The notes under the pieces are model-generated. The model searched no databases. It was not told the origin of the DNA and was given only the letters and a program-made list of their open reading frames with translations. A stretch of DNA of 12,129 bases from Candidatus Dormiibacterota bacterium (GTDB lineage: Bacteria > Chloroflexota > Dormibacteria > UBA8260 > Bog-877). This document shows, in pieces, positions 7,395-12,129 of the stretch (the first letter of the stretch is position 1; each line of letters opens with the position of its first letter). The DNA lies in assembly GCA_003164475.1 (NCBI GenBank), contig PLTL01000402.1, positions 1 through 12,129 of the forward strand. The letters run 5' to 3'. The position numbers were made by a program, and so were the translations under genes.

Positions 7395-8237
7395 TCAGGC
7401 CGAGAAGAGCCCATCCAGTTGCCGGTACCGCTCCCTCCGGCGGGCGGGGTCGACGCCTTCCGCGACCAGCTGCCGGAGCCTGGCCTCAAGCCGAGGCCGG
7501 AGCAGGGCCGCCGTGGCGTCCCAGTCGGTGTGGGCACCACCCTCGGGCTCAGGCACGATCTCGTCGGCGATTCCCCAGTCGAGCAGGTTCTGGGGCTCAA
7601 GGCGGAGCGCCGCCGCGGCGCTCTGCTTGCGGCCGGCGTCCCGGAACAGGATCGCCGCCGCCGCCTCAGGCGAGGCTACCGAGAGGAAGGCGTGCTCCAG
7701 GACCAGCACCGAGTCGGCCAACAGGGTGGCCAATGCCCCGCCACTCCCCCCTTCCCCGATCACCACCGCCAGGTAGGGGGTGGGCAGCGCCAGTTGGGCC
7801 TCCAGGGTCTGGGCGATCGCCCAGGCCTGGCCCCCCTCCTCGGCGGCCACCCCGGGGTAGGCGCCTGGGGTGTCGATGAAGCTGACCACGGGGAGCTGGA
7901 GCCGGCCGGCCAGGGCAAAGAGCCGCTGAGCCTTGCGGTAACCCTCAGGGTGGGCCATGCCGAAGTTGCGCCGACCCCGCTCCTCCAGGGTCCGGCCCTT
8001 CTGGTTGGCCACCACCGCCAGCCGGGCTCCGTTAAGCCTGGCCAGCCCGATCACCACCGCTGCGTCGTCTCCGCCTTGGCGGTCGCCGTGGAGCTCGATG
8101 AACTGGTCGAGGCAGCGCTCGATCAGGTCCAGGGAGTAGGGGCGGTCGGGATGCCGGGAGACCTCCACATGGGCCCAGGCGTCGGCCATCTCCTGGGCGT
8201 TGGCGGTCCTCTCAGCGGACCCTTCCCCCTGACTCAC
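7395..8237 (-). CDS. accA: Acetyl-CoA carboxylase carboxyltransferase subunit alpha
   Basis: With AccD this forms the carboxyltransferase that moves CO2 from carboxybiotin to acetyl-CoA, making malonyl-CoA for fatty-acid synthesis. The crotonase-fold landmarks are complete: SRHPDRPYSLDLIE, FIELHGDR, QKGR, RRNFGMAHPEGYRKAQRL, SFIDTPGAYPGVAAEEGGQ, VIGEGGSGGAL, SVASPEAAAAILFRDA and IVPEPEGGAH. It is 280 residues; the N-terminal helical region is shorter than in E. coli AccA (about 319), as in other short forms. The GTG start (8237-8235) overlaps the accD TGA as GTGA (8234-8237). Upstream Shine-Dalgarno complementarity is poor, so translation probably depends on coupling, which would hold subunits near 1:1. 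Its stop lies 9 nt from that of the convergent decarboxylase gene. Confidence 0.95.
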   Translation of the reverse strand: MSQGEGSAERTANAQEMADAWAHVEVSRHPDRPYSLDLIERCLDQFIELHGDRQGGDDAAVVIGLARLNGARLAVVANQKGRTLEERGRRNFGMAHPEGYRKAQRLFALAGRLQLPVVSFIDTPGAYPGVAAEEGGQAWAIAQTLEAQLALPTPYLAVVIGEGGSGGALATLLADSVLVLEHAFLSVASPEAAAAILFRDAGRKQSAAAALRLEPQNLLDWGIADEIVPEPEGGAHTDWDATAALLRPRLEARLRQLVAEGVDPARRRERYRQLDGLFSA

Positions 8238-9088
8238 GCTGGGGCCTGGTTGGTGTCCCCCGCTGGTCCAGACAGCACCGTGAGCAACTGGGTCAGGACC
8301 TCGCGGAGCTGGCGCCGATCCACCACCTTGTCGATCAGTCCCCGGGCGAGGTGGAACTCGCTGGTCTGGAAGCCGGCGGGAAGCTGTTCGTAGGTGGCCT
8401 GGGTGATCACCCTGGCCCCGGTGAACCCGATCATGGCCTTGGGCTCGGCCAGGATCACGTCGCCCAGGGCGGCAAAGCTGGCGATGCTGCCGCCCATGGT
8501 GGGGTCGGCCAGAATCGAGATGAAGGGCAGGTGGCTCTCAGCCAGTCGGTGCAGGGCAGCAACGCTCTTGGCCATCTGCATCAGGGAGAAGACCCCCTCC
8601 TGCATCCTGGCGCCGCCCGAGGACGTCACACAGACGAAGGGGAGATCGGAGTCGGCGCTTCGCTCGATGGCACGGGCCAACCGCTCCCCGACCGCGGTGG
8701 ACAGGCTCCCGCCCAGGAAGCCGAAATCGAAGGCGGCCAGCCCCACCCGGATCGAGCTGATCTGAGCCGCGCCGGTGAGGATGGCGTCGGGTAGCCTCTG
8801 CCGCAGCCGGGCCTCATCCAGCCGGTCCGAGTAGGCGCGGGTGTCGAAGAACCCCAACCGATCGCTGCCCGCCAGCGCCGCGTCCCACTCCCTGAAGCTG
8901 CCGGGGTCGGCCAGCTCACGTACCCGCTCATGGGCGCTGATCCGGCTGTGGTTGCCGCAGGAGGGACAGACGTAGAGGTTGGCCTGGGCCTCGGCGGCGG
9001 ACTGGTCCTGATTGCAGACCACACAGGTGACCCGCTCCCCAATCGTGGTTGCGGCCTTGGCTGGGGCGTAGGTGGGGCTAGCCGACAT
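8234..9088 (-). CDS. accD: Acetyl-CoA carboxylase carboxyltransferase subunit beta
   Basis: This 284-residue zinc-ribbon carboxyltransferase subunit partners AccA. The N-terminal zinc site is intact: Cys22-X2-Cys25-X15-Cys41-X2-Cys44 (TCVVCNQ ... YVCPSCGNHSRI), the same spacing as E. coli AccD. The crotonase-like core follows with YSDRLDEAR, AAFDFGFLGGSLSTAVGERL, the oxyanion-hole region VTSSGGARMQEGVFSLMQMA, ISILADPTMGGSIASFAALGD and AEPKAMIGFTGARVI. The ATG at 9088 is chosen because a strong Shine-Dalgarno precedes it and the fold begins there; the frame runs open to 9493 but would overlap fabH. It is first gene of accD-accA, divergent from fabH-fabF, and overlaps accA by 4 nt. The biotin carrier and carboxylase genes must lie elsewhere. 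Confidence 0.96.
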   Translation of the reverse strand: MSASPTYAPAKAATTIGERVTCVVCNQDQSAAEAQANLYVCPSCGNHSRISAHERVRELADPGSFREWDAALAGSDRLGFFDTRAYSDRLDEARLRQRLPDAILTGAAQISSIRVGLAAFDFGFLGGSLSTAVGERLARAIERSADSDLPFVCVTSSGGARMQEGVFSLMQMAKSVAALHRLAESHLPFISILADPTMGGSIASFAALGDVILAEPKAMIGFTGARVITQATYEQLPAGFQTSEFHLARGLIDKVVDRRQLREVLTQLLTVLSGPAGDTNQAPA

Positions 9089-9090
9089 CG

Positions 9091-9100
9091 CTTCCTCCCT
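9091..9100 (-). promoter_or_regulatory. Strong ribosome binding site of accD
   Basis: On the minus strand the sequence reads AGGGAGGAAG, with its GGAGG core 5 nt before the accD ATG. It is among the best Shine-Dalgarno matches in the window and fixes the accD start at 9088 rather than at the upstream end of the open frame. Confidence 0.85.
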
Positions 9101-9184
9101 CGCGAGCTCCTGGCTCAAGGCGCCGAGATCCGAACTCGTCCGGCGACACCACTGACATAAGCAGAGTCCCAAACGACCCCGCAA

Positions 9185-9223
9185 GGTTACGGCCCCGAGA
9201 CCGCTTTGGGGAGACCCGTAACC
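9185..9223. repeat. Inverted repeat in the accD-fabH divergent region
   Basis: GGTTACGG (9185-9192) and CCGTAACC (9216-9223) are perfect 8-bp inverted arms separated by 23 nt, with a nested CCCC/GGGG pair (9193-9196, 9208-9211). The arms are 31 bp apart centre to centre, close to three helical turns, so two protein subunits could sit on one DNA face. It lies between the two fatty-acid operons, about 100 nt from either start, and is a candidate shared operator. No match to a named operator (such as FapR) is claimed. Confidence 0.45.
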
Positions 9224-9307
9224 AGAATGGGGCTCCCGGTCTTCCAGTGCGTGTGGGGTCGCCCTGGCAGGATAGCGCGGGCTCGTTAGGCGGGAAGGGC
9301 CGGGGGG

Positions 9308-9331
9308 ATGGGCCGGCCCAGAGCCGGTTGA
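9308..9331 (+). CDS. Possible seven-codon leader peptide coupled to fabH
   Basis: ATG at 9308 opens a seven-codon frame (MGRPRAG) whose TGA (9329-9331) overlaps the fabH ATG by one base (TGATG). A GGGAAGG at 9292-9298 is suitably placed as its ribosome binding site, while the fabH ATG itself has none. Terminating ribosomes could reinitiate at fabH. It contains the codon AGA, which should be rare in this GC-rich genome. Chance is a real alternative for so short a frame. Confidence 0.3.
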   Translation: MGRPRAG

Positions 9332-10422
9332 TGGGGATCGGTACCGCTGTCCCCGGGCTCCGGGTTTCCAACTCCGACATCGAGCGGTTCCTCGACACCT
9401 CCGACGAGTGGATCCAGTCCCGGACCGGGATCCGTGAGCGCCGGGTGGCCGGGCCGGAGCTGACCCTTTTGGAGCTCGCGGCAAGGGCTGCACGGGCCGC
9501 CTTCAAGGCTGCCGGCGTGGGGCCGGAGCAGATCGATACCGTGATCTGCAACAGCAGCTCCCCGGACCTAACCTTCCCCTCCCTGGCCTGCCGCCTCCAG
9601 GCCGAGCTCGGCTGCCCCCAGGGGCCGGCCTTCGACATTCAGGCGGGCTGCTCCGGGGCCGTTTATGGGATGGCCCTGGCCCAGTCCATGATCCACGGTG
9701 GGCTCAGCCGCAGAGTCCTGGTTCTGACCGCCGAGATCTTCACCCGGGTGGTGGACTGGAGCGACCGTTCCACCGCCGTGCTCTTCGGGGACGGTGCCGG
9801 AGCCCTCCTCGTCGGGGGCCCCGAGGAGTCCGGGGCCGAGATCGTGGCTTTCGACCTAGGCGCCGACGGGAAGGGGGCCTGGGCCCTTGACACGGTGCCC
9901 TTCGGCCGGCCGCCTGAGGTGGGTTCCGGGCGTCTCCCCCCGTACGCGTTGGTCCCTCGCGCCCTGGACCGGGCGATCCGGATGAACGGCCGAGAGGTCT
10001 TCCGCTTCAGCACCAAGGCGCTGGAACAGGTGGTGGTCCGGCTCGCCCAGGCCGCCGCGGTGAGCCCGGATGAGATCAACCTGATCGTCCCTCACCAGGC
10101 CAACTCCCGGATCCTGGCCACCGCCGCCGGCCGGCTCGGGATCCCCTTCGAGCGGTTCGTGTGCAACGTGGACCGTTTCGGCAACACCTCCTCCGCGTCG
10201 GTACCGCTGGCGCTGGCCGAGGCCGTCGGTGAAGGCCGGTGCCGCGATGGTGATCTGGTCTGTCTGGCCGTCTTCGGAGCCGGGCTCACCTGGGCGGGTG
10301 CCCTGCTCCGCTGGCAGCCCACCGCGGTGGGCGTCGACGATCCCGCCAAGGTCGCGGCGGGATCGGAGGCAGAGAACCGGGCCCAGCCCCCCGATCCTGA
10401 CCATGAGGGGACCTCCAGTTGA
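9331..10422 (+). CDS. fabH: 3-oxoacyl-ACP synthase III (KAS III)
   Basis: It condenses acetyl- or branched acyl-CoA with malonyl-ACP, starting type II fatty-acid synthesis. Counted from ATG 9331 (363 residues), the full Cys-His-Asn triad is present: Cys107 in QAGCSGA, His255 in VPHQANSRI and Asn285 in GNTSSAS. Other landmarks are TSDEWIQSRTGIRERR, LFGDGAGALLV and AVFGAGLTWAGALLRW. Beyond the usual end (ALLRW) is a 35-residue acidic, Ala/Pro-rich tail without a recognised domain. The frame is open to GTG 9247, but the added 28 residues are Gly-rich and unlike FabH N-termini; TTG 9328 is another option. The start has no adjacent Shine-Dalgarno. The gene heads fabH-fabF, overlapping fabF by TTGA. 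Branched versus straight-chain primer preference cannot be told. Confidence 0.94.
   Translation: MGIGTAVPGLRVSNSDIERFLDTSDEWIQSRTGIRERRVAGPELTLLELAARAARAAFKAAGVGPEQIDTVICNSSSPDLTFPSLACRLQAELGCPQGPAFDIQAGCSGAVYGMALAQSMIHGGLSRRVLVLTAEIFTRVVDWSDRSTAVLFGDGAGALLVGGPEESGAEIVAFDLGADGKGAWALDTVPFGRPPEVGSGRLPPYALVPRALDRAIRMNGREVFRFSTKALEQVVVRLAQAAAVSPDEINLIVPHQANSRILATAAGRLGIPFERFVCNVDRFGNTSSASVPLALAEAVGEGRCRDGDLVCLAVFGAGLTWAGALLRWQPTAVGVDDPAKVAAGSEAENRAQPPDPDHEGTSS
10405..10410 (+). promoter_or_regulatory. Ribosome binding site for the TTG start of fabF
   Basis: GAGGGG inside the end of fabH lies 8 nt before the TTG at 10419. It supports TTG as the real fabF start despite the weak codon and the 4-nt overlap with the fabH stop. 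Confidence 0.75.
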
Positions 10423-11684
10423 CCGCCGACGTCTCCGCCGGCCGGCCCCGGGTGGTGGTCACCGGCATGGGGGTGATCACGCCGCTGGCGGTGGGGGTCG
10501 GCCCCACCTGGGAGGGCCTGCTGGCGGGCCGCAACGGCATCGCCAGGATCGAGGCCTTCGACCCGGAGCCCTACCCATCCCAGATCGCCGGTGAGGTGCT
10601 CGACTTCGATCCGGCCGACTTCATCGACCGGAAGCAGGCCAACCGCACCGCCCGCTTCACGCAGTTCGCCCTGGCGGCCACCACCGAGGCGATGGATCAG
10701 TCGGGCCTCCGGATCGACGACTCCAACCGCGATGAGGTGGGAGTGATCGTGGGCTCGGGGATCGGGGGGCTCAAGGTCACCGAGGAGGCCAGCTACACCC
10801 TCAAGGAGAGGGGACCCCGCCGGCTCAGCCCCTTCACGGTTCCGATGATCCTGGCCGACATCGCGGCCGGTGAGATCGCCATGAGGCTGGGAGCCTGCGG
10901 GCCAAACTTCGCCCTGATCTCGGCATGTGCCACCGGTGCCCATGCCATCGGCGAGGCGGCGGAGATCATCCGCCGGGGTGATGCCCGGGCGTGCCTGGCG
11001 GGGGCCAGCGAGGCCGCGGTGACCCCTCTGGCGATTGGAGCCTTCTCGGCGATGCGGGCGCTCTCTCAGCGCAACGACGACCCCGCGCATGCCAGCCGCC
11101 CGTTCGACCGGGACCGGGATGGCTTCGTGGTGGCCGAGGCCTGCGGGATCCTGGTCCTGGAGGACCTCGACCACGCCCGCCGCCGGGGCGCGCGGATCCT
11201 GGCTGAGGTGGCCGGCTACGGGGCCAGCGCTGACGCCTACCACCTGACCGCCCCCGATCCCACCGGCAGAGGCGCCCGCCGGGCAATGGCCCGGGCCATG
11301 GAGAGGGCTGGCGTCGGCCCCGAGGGTGTCGACTACATCAACGCCCACGGCACCTCGACCCAGCTCAACGATGCCTCCGAGACCGCCGCCATCAAGCAGG
11401 TGCTGGGGGAGGAACGCGCTCGGGCGGTCCCGGTCTCCTCGACCAAGTCGATGACCGGCCACAGCATGGGCGGGGCGGGCGCCATCGAGTCGGTCTTCTC
11501 GGTGATGGCGGTGGTGGACGGTCGGGTGCCCCCCACCATCAACTACCGGGAGCCGGACCCCGACTGCGATCTCGACTACGTCACGGAAGGAGCCCGGACG
11601 GTCAATCCCTCGCTGGTGCTGAACAACTCCTTTGGCTTCGGTGGCCACAACGCCTGCCTTGCCTTCCGGCGCTACTCCGACTGA
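10419..11684 (+). CDS. fabF: 3-oxoacyl-ACP synthase II (KAS II)
   Basis: This 421-residue elongating condensing enzyme extends acyl-ACP with malonyl-ACP. The thiolase-fold landmarks are complete: VVVTGMGVITPLAVG at the N-terminus, nucleophile Cys170 in SACATGAHAIGEA, His310 in NAHGTST, Lys343 and His348 in STKSMTGHSMGGAGA, and the C-terminal NNSFGFGGHNA. The Cys-His-His arrangement marks it as KAS I/II rather than KAS III, and the length and GTSTQLNDASET context favour FabF. The start is TTG 10419, overlapping the fabH TGA (10419-10422) and preceded by GAGGGG. No acpP lies between fabH and fabF, unlike the common actinobacterial fabD-fabH-acpP-fabF order. No clear intrinsic terminator follows the stop. 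Confidence 0.96.
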   Translation: MTADVSAGRPRVVVTGMGVITPLAVGVGPTWEGLLAGRNGIARIEAFDPEPYPSQIAGEVLDFDPADFIDRKQANRTARFTQFALAATTEAMDQSGLRIDDSNRDEVGVIVGSGIGGLKVTEEASYTLKERGPRRLSPFTVPMILADIAAGEIAMRLGACGPNFALISACATGAHAIGEAAEIIRRGDARACLAGASEAAVTPLAIGAFSAMRALSQRNDDPAHASRPFDRDRDGFVVAEACGILVLEDLDHARRRGARILAEVAGYGASADAYHLTAPDPTGRGARRAMARAMERAGVGPEGVDYINAHGTSTQLNDASETAAIKQVLGEERARAVPVSSTKSMTGHSMGGAGAIESVFSVMAVVDGRVPPTINYREPDPDCDLDYVTEGARTVNPSLVLNNSFGFGGHNACLAFRRYSD

Positions 11685-11702
11685 GCTGGCTGCAAACGCT
11701 CC

Positions 11703-11738
11703 TTAACGTCCTCTTAGTTTCCCCATTACGAGTTCATA
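11703..11738 (+). promoter_or_regulatory. PHO-box-like repeats upstream of pstB
   Basis: In the 78-nt gap between fabF and pstB, TT-rich hexamers recur at near-helical spacing: TTAACG (11703-11708), TTAGTT (11714-11719, +11), TTACGA (11726-11731, +12) and TTCATA (11733-11738). This resembles the TT(A/C/T)A(C/T)A direct repeats at about 11-bp period bound by PhoP in Bacillus phosphate genes. The series would cover about -60 to -25 relative to the proposed start at 11763, the usual activator position, and no -35 hexamer is seen. Regulator identity is inferred. Confidence 0.42.
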
Positions 11739-11750
11739 GGAGGGGCGGGC

Positions 11751-11756
11751 TACGAT
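11751..11756 (+). promoter_or_regulatory. -10 element for a leaderless pstB transcript
   Basis: TACGAT matches the TANNNT form of the -10 hexamer and is followed by 6 nt and then GTG at 11763, the spacing expected when the first base of the start codon is the transcription start. A competing GTG at 11799 has a GGGGAG Shine-Dalgarno (11787-11791 plus flank), so leadered translation is also possible. Confidence 0.5.
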
Positions 11757-11762
11757 CAGCCC

Positions 11763-12129
11763 GTGCTCCTGGAAGAGCGAGCGACGGGGAGAGCGCCCGT
11801 GGGGACGGTGGCGCCGGGGTCCGGGACGTTGTCGGTCGAGGATCTCTTCGTCAGCTTCGGCCCACGCCAAGTGCTCAGGGGGATCAGTGTTGGCTTCGCA
11901 GCCGGCAAGGTGACCGCCCTGATCGGGCCCACTGGCTGCGGCAAGACCACCCTGCTGCGCTGCCTCAACCGTCTCCATGACAGCCGGCCGGGAGCCCAAA
12001 TCGACGGACGGGTGCTGCTCGACGGCGAGGATATCTACCGGCGCTCAGCCAACGTCCGGGACGTGCGTCGGCGGGTGGGGATGCTCTTTCAGCGGCCCAA
12101 CCCTTTCCCTCAGAGCATCCGCGAGAACA
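11763..12129 (+). CDS. pstB: Phosphate ABC transporter ATP-binding protein (3' partial)
   Basis: The frame runs from GTG 11763 off the window edge (122 codons seen). It is the ATPase that energises high-affinity phosphate uptake through PstSCA. Visible: SVEDLFVSFGPRQVLRGISV, Walker A GPTGCGKTT, CLNRLHD, and the PstB hallmark GMLFQRPNPFPQSI with its Q-loop Gln. The PNPFP/SI motif separates PstB from other importer ATPases. Two starts compete: GTG 11763, placed for a leaderless mRNA, and GTG 11799, preceded by GGGGAGAG; the shorter form loses only 12 poorly conserved residues. pstS, pstC and pstA are not upstream, where fabF lies, so pstB is either split from them or begins a different order. 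Signature and Walker B motifs are beyond the edge. Confidence 0.9.
   Translation, partial: MLLEERATGRAPVGTVAPGSGTLSVEDLFVSFGPRQVLRGISVGFAAGKVTALIGPTGCGKTTLLRCLNRLHDSRPGAQIDGRVLLDGEDIYRRSANVRDVRRRVGMLFQRPNPFPQSIREN

Noticed and set aside
10092..11648. 518-codon open frame on the minus strand opposite fabH/fabF
   Set aside because: It is antisense to unmistakable fabF and fabH, is rich in Gly/Arg/His/Pro and has no family motifs; long antisense frames are expected at this GC content.
1..12129. CRISPR array, tRNA/rRNA genes, insertion sequence ends or integrase
   Set aside because: No regularly spaced repeats, cloverleaf-like segments, conserved rRNA stretches or intact transposase/integrase motifs were seen.

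Overview
The window is a very GC-rich bacterial chromosome segment with compact genes, strong G/C bias at third codon positions and many GTG/TTG starts. Several features fit a high-GC, probably Gram-positive-type lineage (Actinomycetota, Chloroflexota/Dormibacterota or a neighbour): promoters placed for leaderless mRNAs, 4-nt start/stop overlaps, and a bacterial-type split acetyl-CoA carboxylase (AccA + AccD). The phylum is an inference; no rRNA or tRNA is present to fix it.

Layout from left to right. 1-786 (+): the 3' part of a secreted-type GH114 (endo-alpha-1,4-polygalactosaminidase-like) glycosidase. 787-1475: no intact gene; the minus strand holds coding-like stretches in shifting frames, possibly a decayed gene. 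4951-1476 (-): an ABC exporter operon of the MacB/LolCDE type, ATPase then a large duplicated FtsX-type permease, joined by a TTGA overlap. 5073-7385 (+): a divergent pair, a short methylenetetrahydrofolate reductase and a group II PLP-dependent (aromatic amino acid) decarboxylase 9 nt apart. 9088-7395 (-): accD-accA, the carboxyltransferase half of acetyl-CoA carboxylase, overlapping by GTGA and ending 9 nt from the decarboxylase stop (tail-to-tail). 9331-11684 (+): fabH-fabF, divergent from accDA and joined by a TTGA overlap. 11763-12129 (+): the 5' part of pstB, the phosphate-import ATPase, cut by the window edge.

The functional core is fatty-acid synthesis. AccDA makes malonyl-CoA, FabH performs the first condensation and FabF elongates; the two operons diverge from one 242-bp region (9089-9330) containing an inverted repeat that could act as a shared operator. 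accBC, fabD, fabG and acpP are not in the window. The exporter, folate/decarboxylase and phosphate genes look like independent neighbours.

No wholly new multi-gene system is evident. The points most worth checking are: a PhoP-box-like repeat series placed exactly for a leaderless pstB promoter; the accD/fabH inverted repeat; a seven-codon leader ORF whose stop overlaps the fabH ATG; loss of the usual catalytic Tyr in the PLP decarboxylase; loss of the D-loop Asp in the exporter ATPase; and the scrambled remnant at 803-1385.
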